In this document: in pieces, positions 34,836 to 47,247 of the stretch | Numbering within the stretch: position 1 is the stretch's first letter | Layout of the letters: each line of letters opens with the position of its first letter | Source: Catonia carolina | Taxonomy: Eukaryota > Arthropoda > Insecta > Hemiptera > Achilidae | NCBI GenBank assembly: GCA_035578175.1 | Contig: JAQMRL010000010.1 | Coordinates: 32,480,784 to 32,544,783, forward strand | Length of the DNA stretch: 64,000 nt | Reading direction: 5' to 3' | Translations under genes and position numbers: made by a program | Notes under the pieces: generated by a model | Database searches by the model: none | Seen by the model: only the letters and a program-made list of their open reading frames with translations | Told to the model about the DNA's origin: nothing

Positions 34836-35750
34836 TAAAATGTATATATATAACCAGCGATTGTTTTTTTTCCGTTTTGCTTTGTATTTTTTAATGCATT
34901 TATGTGATATTTTCCGCAAATATTGTGGGAAGCCTTCCCTGGAATTTAACAAAGCTTCTTTACTTAAAAAAAAGGTTAGAAAAAATATCCCATGACGAGG
35001 GTAGGGCATTCCCTTAAATACCGGTGTTTAAGAAAAATACATTTGGGAAACGGTCTTTAATTTTGTTTATCCATTTGTTATTGCGTTTCTTAAATTAATA
35101 ACTGTTTGGAATAATAAAAAATAAATATATTTTTATTTTCCATTATAAGATACATGAAAAAAAAGAAACATATTACTGTGGTTATTATTAATACAATTGA
35201 TATTTACACAAATTGATAGTTAGGATTAGGTAACCTACCCAACTATGGCAGAACCATGACCTAGACTGATAGTGCTTCCCGTTAAGGCAGAAGTTTGTTT
35301 TATGGCTTAAAAGAAAAGTAAGTGAACTAGTTAAGGATTAAAAGGAGTCAACATCCGTCGGATTTCATCTCTGTCTTGGCTAAGCAACTATAGACCTTTT
35401 TAAACTTTATGATGCTCGGCAGATTTCTGATATCAGTAGGCATACGATTTAAAACTTAGGAGCTAAATAACTCGATTATTTTTGGTAATAATTCGGTAGA
35501 AGTAAGTTGAACAAAGTTTAACAATTGGTTCGACGGTTGCATTAGTGACATTCTTTTTCTTCTTCTTCAGTACGTATTGATTGTATTTTTACTGTTATTG
35601 CAACTTGAAAATATAATCAACAGTTTTTTCTTATGTGTTTTTTAAATCTGTTTTATTGGTTGGTCTTAAGCTACCCAACGGATTTTGAAACGTTAATTTA
35701 TCCAGAAATTTATCAGTTAATTTATCCAGAAAAATACTATATTATTTTTC
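34836..35750. other. AT-rich DNA, no gene seen
   Basis: A repeat shared with about 33313 lies near 35050. Nothing else was recognised. Confidence 0.4.
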
Positions 35751-35754
35751 AAGG

Positions 35755-36105
35755 CTGATGAACTCTGAATGTACGTATTGCTCCCTACCCACTTTATAGC
35801 TGGCCAATGACTTACCAGCAACGTTGCCAATACTTGCTCTCGTAGCTGTGTTATATATTTCGTCAGCCATTTTTTTGGCCTTTTAATTACAGTTATAACT
35901 TATGAACTTACAACCAGCTGATTATTTTATAAATTATTGCATGTTAACGCGCTGTATATTCGATGTGTTCAGTACGAGATTGAAGACACGAGTGAACTAT
36001 TGCGCTCTTATCCGCATGTGCGCATAATGCTTGTCAGGTGCAATCTGACAACGCTGGCAAACGTTCTGATTGGTCTAAACGCATAGAACAGCGGAGCTCA
36101 TCAAC
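35755..36105. repeat. MITE-like element with long imperfect terminal inverted repeats
   Basis: The left end ctgatgaactctg and right end gagctcatcaac are inverted. Further in, ggccaatgacttaccagcaa is matched by an inverted partner at about 36025-36070 (acaacgctggcaaac..gattggt). The centre has tttttggcc. The arms are about 100 bp and diverged. No coding sequence. Type unknown. Confidence 0.5.
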
Positions 36106-36459
36106 TGTGAAAAGAATATTAGTTAATGCATCTGTTTTTGCTAGGTCGAGGACATCTTGATTGAAAAATTTGAAAAATGTTTAGTCATTTCATATATATA
36201 TTTATACACGTATTCCGTGCTTTCATTGGTAAGGTTTTGATTGCAAAAGTGGTTGACTTTATGATTACTAAAGATCGATAACCGGTCTTTGCACTTTAAT
36301 AAAAAATAAAAATTGGTGGGTGGGTTTGAACGTGTTGAAATTTTTATACTATACCCGGTAATTGAGCTCCGAATTTTTCGCTTTGTAGTTTTCAACGGCT
36401 ACTATTTTGGTGTGGAGCTGGCCTAATTTATCTTGTTATTTTTTACAATTTTTATTATA

Positions 36460-37038
36460 CGAGGACGGTTCGGAAAGTAGCCTCCGTTTGGCTGTAAATA
36501 AAAATTTTGCATAGAAAAAATATTTTATTATAATACATTTTAGAACTACATCTTTTTACTACGTTTCAACGTAGTCCCATTAAAATTTGAATATTTATCA
36601 GATTGTGAACCGCTATCGGTTCACTAATTGAAAATTCCTTCTTCATAGAATAGCCTGTGGCTTAAATTTTGGTAGGAAGGATTTTGGCGGAAGGAGAAAA
36701 TCTTTTCAGGAGAATTGTGACTGGTGACGAAAATTGGGGGGCTTACGTAAATCGCGGTATGCTGAAAGATTTAACTTTTTTTTAAGCCAAACTGAGGTTG
36801 ATTTTCATTTTGCATCTTTCACTCATGATTAAAATTAGTTTATGTTTATTGAGGTTGAATTTTGTTTATTTGTAATGTTTTATTACTAATGTTAAGTTGT
36901 ATTGGTTATTATTTGCATTGGTAAGAGAAAGTTGTTTGAGTGTTTCACACCAATTTTTTTTTTACATTTAAGGGGGTTCTGGAACCCGCCTTTTACCTAC
37001 GTTACTGAAAACAGATGTTACTTTCCGAACCACACTTG
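36460..37038 (+). pseudogene. Deleted mariner with a family H fragment inside
   Basis: The ends cgaggacggttcggaaagta and (inverted) ttactttccgaaccacactt form a terminal repeat with several mismatches, and TA lies outside both. The plus strand at 36702-36752 translates LFRRIVTGDENWGAYVN, the mariner TGDE(N/S)W block that carries the first catalytic aspartate. The remainder of the transposase is deleted, and a family H 3' fragment (36781-36962) occupies the interior. This is a different mariner lineage from the intact one at 47769, with a diverged terminus. Confidence 0.8.
36781..36962 (+). mobile_element. Family H 3' fragment
   Basis: It covers aagccaaactgaggttgatt through ggtaagagaaagt (damaged subterminal repeat) to the hairpin region gtttgagtgtttcacac. 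It is nested inside a mariner remnant. Confidence 0.85.
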
Positions 37039-37227
37039 TAATTTAAATAGTTAGATTTTATAATAAGACTTAAAACGTATTTTTTTTTAATAATAGATTG
37101 TAAATAAATTACAGTTTGTAAGTAAACTAAATTGGTAATGTATTTTGTTATTCTATTATCTATCTCATCAGCGTAATAATTATAATGGTGTAGTTATTAT
37201 TGAGGTCTTATAATATACAATGATGCG

Positions 37228-37432
37228 CCGGCCGCATTGGCGCAGTTGGTAACGTGCTCGCCTCTCATCATGCGGTCCTGGGTTCGAATCCCACTCAGGC
37301 ACGGCATATTTTCATGCGTTACGAAAAATCATTTCATCCTCCATCGTACAAAAAGTTACACCTAAACGTCGTCGCTAATGACCGTTGTAGTTGATGCGAC
37401 GTTAAATAAATGAATTAAAAAAAAATAAATAG
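37228..37432 (+). repeat. S3 tRNA-derived SINE, full length
   Basis: It has the head gccggccgcattggcgcagt, A-box-like tggcgcagttgg and B box gggttcgaatccc. The body includes cggcatattttcatgcgtta and cgtcgtcgctaatgaccg, and the A-rich tail follows gacgttaaataaatgaatt. It keeps the best tRNA-like head of the family. It should not be annotated as a tRNA gene because the body continues well past the 3' acceptor. Confidence 0.9.
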
Positions 37433-37821
37433 AAGTCTTATCTCTTTGTACATTTACTTACTGTAATGAATCTAATAACGTATATATGTGTGTATTCAAG
37501 ACATTAAAAGTTGTATCGGAGTTATCTGAATATTTAATGTCTGTGTAGTTTACTCAGCTGGTGCATTATAATAGTAGTAATGCTAACACATTAAGCACAG
37601 GTAGGTATGTTTGTAAAGCTCACCAGTCGTAGTCTTGTTGGTCGGAGGAGAGCAGTCATGTGAGACGTACTCATTTAGTATTCTATAGTCTAGCGAATAA
37701 CAGTAGGCGGGTTACTCTTCGGGTTACCAAAATGCTTCATAAATCTGTAAACGGAGCACTAACAAGGACAATTTTATTTATAATAGTCATTAGTTTTATG
37801 ACAATTGACTCATAGGTATTA

Positions 37822-38864
37822 CAGTACAACCCTGGTTAACCGGATTAATGTGGGCGGATTCCAATCCGGATAAGATCGAATATTAATGTCATTTAGTAAC
37901 AAAAGTTTAAAAAGTTAACGGGGGGAGCGTGAAGTTACCCCTCTGCCATTTTCCTCGCTAATTTCAGACGAACAAATGAAAAGTTTTACGGAACAAACGT
38001 AGAACAATCGATTCCACAAGTTTTTTTTTTTACTTTCTCTTGTCTATATGAATATATAGGAAGGAAAGTGATATTTCGAAATCGAGTTTTCACCGGATAT
38101 ACACGTTTTCAGACCTCGTGTACCCAAAAAACATGTTTTTAGCGATTGTCTGTGTGTGGGTGTGTGAACAGAATATCTCAAGAACGGAACGTCGTACGAA
38201 CTTGAAACTTAAGTTAGATAACACTAGAGGACCTGACAGGAACATTTTCATTAAAATCGGTCAACCGGAAATAGTAGTTTATTCATGTTATTTTTCACTT
38301 TTTTGCGATTTAGCTTGATGTTCTGCCAGTATGGCTTCATTCGGGCTGATCTTGCTTGCCGAACTTCCTCTGAAAGACCGGTTTCTTCCTGCTTGGGTTT
38401 GTTCTTCCATTTTATTTTGTTTCAAATCTACTTTCCTTATTTCTTAAGATTTTTAATATTTCTCTTTTGTTTTCTAAATCATCACATTATACATTATGTA
38501 TAAGTGTTTTTAAGTTAATCCGAGTTCGATCTTGTCTTCTTAGACATTTCGGATCCATACTCCTGATGTTACCATTGGAAAGAGTTTTCTAATCATCTTG
38601 TTTAAAATTCTTTATAGACTTGTTCGTTTGTTAGAATTCTCCATTGCCAATCTACTTTGTTTTTCTACTTTTTTTTATAAATAACTAATTTATTGTATAA
38701 TAACATTTGTGTATACAATTTTTATGTACTGTACTATGTATATTGTAGGAAAACGGAATCGTTCCGTTAGTTTTCTTATTTTCTGAAAATGATACATAGA
38801 CTATGTAGTTCCATTAAAAAAACCGATCCGGTTAAGCGGAGTTCGGTTAATCGGGGTTTGACTG
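37822..38864. mobile_element. Pogo/Tigger-like element with nested H fragment
   Basis: The left end cagtacaaccctggttaacc and the inverted right end (cagtcaaaccccgattaacc) match over about 24 bp with about five mismatches. TA is present on both sides (37820-37821 and 38865-38866). The interior includes a family H 5' fragment and an unidentified section with broken frames (38310-38800). No DDE motif was recovered. Confidence 0.8.
38032..38312 (+). mobile_element. Family H 5' fragment
   Basis: It starts actttctcttg, carries the ttttcgaaatcgag-type leader and a reduced GT tract (gtgtgtgggtgtgtg), and stops around ttttgcgattta. The distal half and hairpin are missing. It lies inside the pogo-like element. 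Confidence 0.85.
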
Positions 38865-38865
38865 T

Positions 38866-40869
38866 ACTCCAAAACATCTTGAAATTAATGAATTAATAAG
38901 AAGTCATTTAATCATTAGCTCAGCGCCCATTGCATTTATGAGGATTGTAGAGTTTATTTTATCGTATGTTTATTCTCCAATTGTGTTCACTAGTACATTA
39001 TGTATAAGCCGCTTAGGTTAGTAAATCAAGTATTTTATTTCTTTTGTCTGGGCTGTAACCCTGAAATCGGTCATACCTAAATGTTCGCATGAGCCATTCG
39101 TTCATTTATTTATTTATTTCTTGACGCCTGGTATTTTGTTTGAATACTGCCATAAAAATCGAATTATTTTTGTTTTATTACCATCCGGCCAGTTACAAAA
39201 TTTTTCATGATTTCAGGTTTTAATTATTTTCTTAGTGGTGTTTTTATTTGTTTATTTTTCGTATAATGTACGTGTCTAAGTTACTAAATCTAACTTGGTA
39301 TGGTAAATTTGGATATTAACTGTGTTGAATATTTTTCCAGAAAATGTCAAAAAATGTAGTTCGTGTTAAAAGTTATTTTTAAGTTCTTTTACCCTATTTC
39401 TAAAATTTATTTTAAACGTTGATTTGATTTGGTCAAAACGACTTAATTCATTTCGTTTTGAAACTTAGTCTTTTCCTAAAGTTTGACAAAAACAAACATT
39501 GATGTTTAATGTTTCTTCTCTTGTCTTGTGTAAGTTTTATTATTTTGGTAATTTGATTGTCTGCAATAGTCTATTATAGAAAGAGATGTTATTGTGTTAA
39601 TATCCACTTTCAGGTGAATTTCATTGCAAGACTGCTTGTAATGCAATTAAGAAGCAGTAAAACGGTGTGTTTTGCGTACAATAATACTTTTAACATGTGT
39701 CCTATCATAAACACGAAATTGATTCTCATTTTAAAGTGAAGTTATGCAAGTCTTAATGCAAAAACTTACGCTTGTAAGATTTTAGTTAAGTGCTTCTTTT
39801 TGTTGTGGTCTAAATATTAAAGTTAAAAATTGAAGATTATTTTTAAAGGTTAGGTTGAAATTGTAGATTACAAACGCAGTTCGTTTATTAATTACAACTG
39901 CATTTGAATGTCATTAATCTTTGGTGATTTTTTTTTCAACAAATGCGATTTGTGCTTTCTTTTAAGATTATCAAAATCAGTTTGAATTTATTAATAACAT
40001 TAATCTTCTTGGCTTTTTCGACTTCAAAATTGGTTATTTGTAATTTCTAGGAAAACTTGAGATTCCAACATTTTTCTTGATAGTCCAAATAATGAAACTC
40101 TTTTTATCAATATTTTTTGAAACTTAAAATAGTCTCCTTCCGTACTTTACCCATCAGCGTTTTTCTCAGCTTGTATACAATCCTTTGAAACCTTAACAAT
40201 ATAATTTCGGCATGTTTCCATTACGCATACGATTTAGCATGTCCGAACTAAATAAACGAATGCATCCGTTCCAAAATTTAATTTTAAAGTTAATGCCGTA
40301 AAAGTAGACGACACTGTTCAACCATAATAAACCAATTTGTATTTCGTATATTATTTCATTATTTTCCGTTATTTTGAAAGTATATTATTAGCGAAATTAC
40401 TTTAAAATTTAAAAGAAAGTTTATACATGTGAAAAAATTACAGTACACTGTAATCAAATTTAACTGAAATTGTAATTCTGTAACTATTTTTGGTTATTAA
40501 GTAAACATTATTTTAGTTTACTTTCTACTTATTAAGTAATAGATTAATTTATATTTTCAGATTCACTTTTCATTCCTTAATTTTGAATGTTGGAAAAGAA
40601 ACGGATTTAATGTATTATTGTTATTATGAAATGTATGTACATATATATAAGAATATGTGGGAATTTAAATTACTTAATATTTCCTGTATAACTAGATAGA
40701 TAATAGTTAATATCCTTTCTTTTTTTACTTTTAATCAAATGATATAAGACGTTTTAAATTAAGCATTCGTTTTAATTGAAATAAATGCTACATTTATGAT
40801 GATTGTTATTAAATGGCTGTATTTTAGGACAATCAATTTAAAAAGATAGTCTAGATTTCATTACTTATT
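38866..40869. other. AT-rich DNA, no feature seen
   Basis: No gene, repeat end or shared family was recognised over 2 kb. Confidence 0.5.
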
Positions 40870-40876
40870 GGATGGG

Positions 40877-41365
40877 GTTGTTGATTTTGTAATTAATTTT
40901 GTATATTCAGTTTATTTTAAAGGTGGATGAGCTTTTAAAAAGGTGGTTATTAACAATAAGAATAAAAAAATTTATTTTTTTATTTAATGGTCTAGGAACT
41001 ACTGTGTTTTGTGTACTTCTTTATTATATTGTTTCTCAATTAGATTAGATGTCTATTAGATTGTTCAAAATTTTTATGCTAAATTGAGTACGTTTCGTAA
41101 CATTTTTAAGATCTGTAAAAGGGTGTCATTTGAGGGATACATTAAGATGCACTGAGATATGAAGGGTGGGCATGTTGGTTTTGTAATTAATTTCGTATAT
41201 TCCGGTTATTTTTGAGGAGGATAAATTTTAGAAAGAGTGGTTCGATTTTTCAAAATTGGTACTAATTTAGGTAGGTTACATAAAGTTTTTGAGAGCACTG
41301 TAAAAGGGTGTCGTCAGAGAGATAAATTAAAATGCACTGAGATACGAACTGGCCTAAATATATCT
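40877..41365. repeat. Diverged direct duplication
   Basis: The first unit (from 40877) and second unit (from 41172) share ttttgtaattaatttt/tcgtatattc and later gtaaaagggtgtc and aagatgcactgagatatgaa / aaaatgcactgagatacgaa. The first unit carries about 100 bp extra. The plus-strand ORF at 41237-41431 lies in the second unit and has no recognised domain. Confidence 0.65.
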
Positions 41366-41419
41366 TCTGTTGGCTATTTCATTGGTAAAAGGATATCAGA
41401 AGTGGTTTTGTGCATTAAA

Positions 41420-42885
41420 TATAGTGAATAGCCATCGTACAAAAACTGTTTCAGCCTGAGGAAAGAGTTTCAGCCTGTAGGATCCCTCCATCCTACTTGC
41501 TGAAATTTTTCAGCCTTCTCGGTTTGGACGGCCGTGGAGATGAAGGGATTTCTCGAGACCGAAGTATGTTGTTGCTCAATACTTGCTGGGAGAAGAAAAT
41601 AAATATTCAAATAAATTAGAGTATATGAAATTTACATCAGAGTAAATTTACCATCCAGCGTTAAAAACTTTAATAGATGTTAATTTATGTGACATTGTTC
41701 TCCAATGCTATCAATACCAAAGTTATAACAACCCTCTAGTGCAGTAAAGCAGTTATAGTTAATAGATAAATAGCTGTGCCTTAACAATTTCGAAAATTTA
41801 ACGGGTATTGTAAAAAAGTTATAAAATTAATTGGCTACTCGGCCTGTAAATATCTCTTGCTGAAATTACAAAAATATACTGTGTTTAATGTTATCTTTTG
41901 GAATCTTCACACTTATAATTGTTAGTCTGAGAAAGTATTTGAAGAAGACTTCGTACCTAAACTATTTTATGTGTACTTTGTTATATTTTTTGAAGAAATT
42001 ACGTGTTGGGAGCTTCCTTTATACCTATATTACGCCTTTTCACACATAATTACTTTTTTAAATTGGCAGATTTTTCTTTGTTTTGGTTGTCTTTGAAATT
42101 TTTCACGGTTTTCAATTAGAAAGTCACTAGAAATAAATGTAACTTATGGTTTCGCTAACATCTTGTCATTGACGTTACGTCTAGAGCAGAGATTCGGTGC
42201 CAACGTCTGGCTCAATTATGTGAATGGACGTCAGTGAACTTTTAACTAACTAATGAATCTGTTTTGGCTCAGTTTATAAGTTTTTTTTGCGGTTGTAACC
42301 TTACCAGATTACCTGAATTTGTGGTATTGTTAACGTAAGAATATCTTTTTTTATTTGTTTCTTTTACGATTATTTGAGATGAAATTACGATTTTACATTG
42401 GGTTTAACATCAAAATTACCAAAAAGTGAAGGGAGAACGTCTTTTATAGGTTAACTTAATGTTTTGTAATACCATCAGTGAATACCAAATAGGCAATATT
42501 ATTTATGTGGGACATGGTTATGTACGTAGTACAGAGAATGTTTGGTTTTGCGCTCGCTATTGAAAAAATCATTTAACAGTTAATAGTGACAGAATAACCT
42601 CTAACGAAAATTTTTCCTTATACTTCTACACGACTTTTCCAACTAAAAATTACTGTCTTGGTATTTGGTCCTTACTGTCGATTCATACGAATCTGTGGAA
42701 ATTTCTGCGAAAAATACTTTACATTATGACTTATAAATTTGTCCTTATATTAATTCATCGCATATTTATCATCAGTAGTGATTAATTGTAAATCGGATTC
42801 AGTGTGAATTTTTTTTATGATCTCCCTTCCTGCATTGCCTCTTGTTACTTTATTATTTTTCTCCATCGTCAAGTTTTCAACACAT
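41420..42885. other. No gene seen; odd cagcct-rich patch at about 41450-41580
   Basis: About 41450-41580 repeats tttcagcct several times and is GC-richer (cggtttggacggccgtggag). I do not recognise it. The remainder is AT-rich. Confidence 0.35.
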
Positions 42886-42960
42886 ATATTGTAACACCTA
42901 AGCCTAGGTTCGTTCGAGATCTGGGTAATGAATAATAAACTTTCTTGAAATTTCTAAATT
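42886..42960 (-). repeat. S10 SINE fragment
   Basis: The sequence attgtaacacctaag ... gatctgggtaa ... taataaac matches the tail end of the S10 copy at 44574. The tRNA-like head is absent. Confidence 0.5.
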
Positions 42961-43327
42961 ATTTTTCTTATACAATTGATTAATTATTAAACTTTACTAA
43001 TAAATACAATGGCATTACTTCAATTAAATTATTTACAAAAGGTCTTAAACTTTAGTTTAATACTTTTTGTAATTAGTACCAAATGGTACACTGGGTACCA
43101 CTCTACGCACACGGAATATTAACGAAATTCCGAATCGGTTCCATAACGATACTTTTTTAAACTGCTCGACAACTAATTCTATTCTCGGTCCAAGTACTGA
43201 ATTAATTAACTACAAAGGCGATAACTGTTTTTATACCTACGGTCTGATAGTTAATCTAGACGTTTCGAATACTTTCTCCTGGAACATTTCAAAAGGAATC
43301 AAAATAAAAACAAATGTTTCTGCTAGT

Positions 43328-43600
43328 TTTTCTCTTTAAAATCGGCAAAAAATGGGATTTTTAAAGATTGCAGCTTAGTATCCATTGTACGACAAATTTA
43401 TACGTAAAAAACCCTTTAACAACTTTTTAAAACAACTTTTATTGTTAGCATTTATCTCAACAGAGCCTAGTAAAGAGGCATTTACTTTTTTCGTATTTTT
43501 AAGTTTTACAGCTAAGTTATTTTCATTTTACGTCATTCACTCATGATTAAAATCAGATTATGTTTTTCTTTTATATGTTTACTAATGATTAAACATAGTT
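43328..43600 (+). mobile_element. Family H distal block, strongly diverged
   Basis: It follows H from the tttaaagattgcagcttag area through tctcaacagagcctag to cattcactcatgattaaaat. Many small deletions are present. It is one of the oldest copies. Confidence 0.6.
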
Positions 43601-44573
43601 TATACTTTTAATTAGATTTTAACTTTTATACTTTTAGATTTTTTAACTTAAAATTTTATGGTAAATTAATACTTACTGCATAACTTTACATTTCAACATG
43701 TTTTTGTTGTAAAAAGTTACGACTGTTTGGTTTACTTATTACTATGCTTAAAGTTCACTATATTTATTTATGTTCTATTTGCTTTAAAACCGGAACTTAT
43801 TATTAAAGGCAGTTTATACTAACACATAACAATTTTAGATACTTCTGGATTAACTTAACGTTACTTAAACAGCTAAGTACTTAATCTTAAACTATTAAGA
43901 AAGTCACGAAACCTCTTCTTATAAGTTTAAATATACTTATAAAGAAATCTATTCAGTTCTACTAATTAATTGTTTTATTACTGTATTTTATATTGTAGTT
44001 TTAACTCTGTATACTTAACTATCATAAACTGTAAAATATTTTATCCGTATTATAGTTAGGGTTTTCTTCAGTTATAGTTTTGTTATTTATTGTAAATTTA
44101 TCTTCAGTATGTATTCTCAACACGCTACCCGTTCATTTACACCTAAAGATATAGAATTAGTATTTATAGCAAAACACTTAAATAAACCTGCTGCCTTGTT
44201 TATTATATTATAAATTGTAGGCTTGTACGTATTATATATATTATAAATTTAACTTGTGATTTTAATGCATTTATTCTAACAAACCTTTTTACTTTAATAG
44301 ATAAGAAAATTTTATATTGATTTTTTTTACCCTCGTATTTTCATTCCTGCAACACCGTAAAGCTTTATGATGCTTGTGTTTATTCTAGAAAAATACTCGT
44401 GCTTTCTATTTTACATTTTTCATTTCTCATTTCTCACTAACCTTTGTATTCTAGAAACGTTTTCCATTACCATATATTATGTATTTTATTCAATACAAAC
44501 GCATGAATTTTTTTTTGGATTTATTCGTTATTAGTCGACATCAAAAAGGAGGGTGTTCTTGATTTGTGGCTTT
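43601..44573. other. Very AT-rich DNA, no feature seen
   Basis: No gene or shared repeat was recognised. Confidence 0.45.
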
Positions 44574-44780
44574 CATATTGTAACACCTAAGATAATCCTT
44601 TTGGGATCTGGGTATAAGTAGTAATAAACAAATTTTATTTAAAAAATTTAAAAAAATTAAAAATATAAAAAATTTATTTAAAAAAATTTATTTAATGCCT
44701 GACCTGACCGGGAATCGAACTTAAGGCACCGGCGTAGAAGCCAGTTGCCGTAACTACTAAGCCAACAAGCCGGCCAATTA
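44574..44780 (-). repeat. S10 tRNA-derived SINE
   Basis: Read on the minus strand it begins ggccggcttgttggcttagt, with B box agttcgattccc. The body ends with the tail also seen at 42886 (tagtgttac-like: cttaggtgttacaa). An A/T-rich expansion (about 44630-44695) sits between head and tail. Confidence 0.65.
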
Positions 44781-45157
44781 TTTATTGGCATAACTCAAAA
44801 TTTAAATATGCTACAAATCTGAAATTTCGTACGTACAATAACAACATACAAGTTTATATCCCGGCGAAATCTCAAATAAATCGATCGAGCGGTGTTTGAA
44901 TTAGAAGCCTCTAAATGCGTCCAATGTGTTGTTGCAGCAACAAAAAAACAGGCTGTTTTTTTCTTCTCATCCTGCTATCGGAGTATTAATAAACGCAAAA
45001 AACATGAAACTGGCATGTAACAACGCAGATTGAAATCAGCTAAATTTTGGTGTATAGTACGTTACAATTGAACAAGCGGTTTTGAAGAAAGAAGGCTCCA
45101 AACTCAGGTATCTTTAGTAAAGAAATCGACAGAAGGAGATTCATGAGCACTCGTCGG

Positions 45158-45322
45158 GCCGGCCGCATTGGCGTAGTTGGTAACGTGCTCGCCTCTTATG
45201 CGGTCTTGGGTTCGCATCCCATTCAGGCACGGCATATTTTCGTTCGTTACAAAAAATCATTTCATCCTTAACCGTCTGCATTAGCAGTAATTGCAGAACA
45301 GTCGGACGTTAAACCAAAAAAA
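45158..45322 (+). repeat. S3 SINE with target duplication
   Basis: It has the full head (gccggccgcattggcgtagt), B box gggttcgcatccc and the tail cggacgttaaaccaaaaaaa. It is flanked by a perfect 12-bp repeat agcactcgtcgg (45146-45157 and 45323-45334), so it is a clean retroposition event. The tail differs from the 37228 copy (cgtctgcattagcagtaatt), so these are two S3 subfamilies. Confidence 0.95.
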
Positions 45323-45454
45323 AGCACTCGTCGGTAGTAACGGATTTCGATAACATCCAAGCGCTTTGTAATGTAATGTTGTCCGTGAACATCAAATGGA
45401 GCCTCAATTCCAATATATTATGGGAAATTAACACTGAATTAACACTGAAATTAA

Positions 45455-45622
45455 CACTGAGGCGTGCTCGCCTCTCATCACGCGGTCTTGGGTTCGAATC
45501 CCACTCGGGCATGGCATTTTTTCATACGTTACAAAAAATTCATTTCATCCTTCACCGTCTGCATTAGCAGCAATTTGCAAAACAGTCGGACGTTAAACAA
45601 AAAAAAAAAAAAAAAAAAAAAA
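45455..45622 (+). repeat. S3 SINE, 5'-truncated
   Basis: It starts within the head (gcgtgctcgcctctcatcac) and has B box gggttcgaatccc. It has the same tail subtype as the copy 150 bp upstream and ends in about 25 A residues. The long unbroken A tail suggests recent insertion. ORFs on both strands here are translations of the SINE. Confidence 0.9.
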
Positions 45623-46323
45623 GAAAGAAATATTAAGTTATAATACCTGTAACTTAGTGTAACAGGTGTATGTTGGAATTTATATTTTTAACTCAAGTTG
45701 TTTCTTTTAATTCAGTTGTTTGCCTTATCAAGTCATTACAATCACCTAGTACATGACAGAATGAGCTCATGCTTACACTTTCTGTAAGAAAAAATAGTTT
45801 ATAATTAATTGTTAATGAATTCCTTCGATTTATCGCCTTCTATTTGTGGTTGTTAATCCTAGAAAGGGTGCTTTCAAGGCACTCTCTATTTAGTAGTACA
45901 TATGTTTATATGGTATGTAGGTACGACTTGAATGATATTTAAGGATTTTATGTCTTGCTACCTTGTCCTCACTCTTCAGCATATTAACGTATCATTTTAT
46001 CAGGTATTTTTTATTGCAAATATTCCAAAATGACTAAGCAACTCAAAATTAATATGAGAACTATTACGTAGATATCTTCCTGTTTTAATTCGTAACATTT
46101 TTCTTTTTTTTCATTCATTATATTTGGTTTTTTTCTTTGAAGTTTCCCGGGATTAATAGTGATATTATACATTTTTTCGATTTATGCAATTTTATTATGT
46201 TATTCCGTATTTGTTATACTCCTAATTTTGTTTGTTAGGTGTTCTAGGTATGCTTCTAATATTACTAACTTTGGTAAATATTTTTTTATCTTTTTTCCGT
46301 TACTTTGTCTATTGTTTCTGTTG
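45623..46323. other. AT-rich DNA, no feature seen
   Basis: No gene or shared repeat was recognised. Confidence 0.4.
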
Positions 46324-46731
46324 TTGTTGTTGTTTAGGTCATCAGCCGAAAGGCTGGTTTTAACCTGCAGAGGCTTTACTAAATAAAACGAGGAGTGAGA
46401 TGGTTTACAATTGCCTTCCTCACGAGTGGAAAAGTATGCTTATCAGCATTACAGGCTCTCTGAAATGCATCTACTTTCCACTCTGCGAAGGACACCTTCA
46501 CTTTATTCACCAAAGGATTTGACTGTATAATTATGAAATTCATTATTTTCAGAGTAGATAACTCTTGATTAGGGTCTTATACACCTCTTACCTCTGTTGT
46601 TTCTTAAATGCTTCAGTCATAGTTATAATTGGCTGACTATGCGATAAGAAACAGAACTATTTTTTTGTTGCTCTGTTTCTAGCAGATAGAGTGCAAATAA
46701 TTTAACACTCCACTTGCCTGTTATGGGCACT
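46324..46731 (-). repeat. S2 SINE-like element with (AAC)n tail
   Basis: Full-length S2. On the element strand the stem-loop end is followed by aacaacaacaacaacag, a simple-repeat tail. This supports reading the stem-loop side as the 3' end. Confidence 0.9.
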
Positions 46732-46939
46732 ATAATATGATAATGTTTTCGTAAATTTTGTGACTTTTTTCTTATGGATCTCGTTCTTTCGTTTGGTAGT
46801 CTCTTAGCTAGTCTTTATTGTTATGTTTCAGTTGTTGCATTGTTGTATGCCTAAAATAGTTTTTCATTACCATCTATCAAATGTAAAAATGTAAGCGGTA
46901 AATAGATTTGTACCCGTCAGCTTTTGTTTTTGTTTTTAC

Positions 46940-47247
46940 CCTAATGTGTGTACGTTGCTGTCTGTTCAATTTAAAACAATAAGCAATCCATAAACCAATG
47001 AAATAAAAATAATATGTATGACTTGTAAATATGGTGTAGTCTCGTACAGACTCATCCCGACCATTCCTTAGTAAATACAGTTAATTGAACCCCTCATTAA
47101 AGTACACCTGTAACCACTTTCTAGTATTTTAATCCGTAAAAATACCATTACTCGGGTTTTAAGCACGGAACCTTTGTCTCCGTATATCAGCTGTCAGACA
47201 GCTAACTGGCGGCGACGAATTTACCACTAGACCAACCTGGGGGGTTA
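46940..47247 (-). repeat. S4 SINE
   Basis: The body (ctgtctgttcaatttaaaac in reverse) and head (accactagaccaacctgggg) are complete but diverged. It ends about 30 bp before the satellite array. Confidence 0.8.

Noticed and set aside
37228..37300. Possible tRNA gene
   Set aside because: A and B boxes fit, but the same head with a shared non-tRNA body recurs at 6124, 45158 and 45455, so it is a SINE.
45309..45512. Minus ORF beginning MPEWDSNPRPRDE
   Set aside because: This peptide is the well-known translation of a tRNA-like SINE B-box region (TTCGAATCCC) and not a protein.
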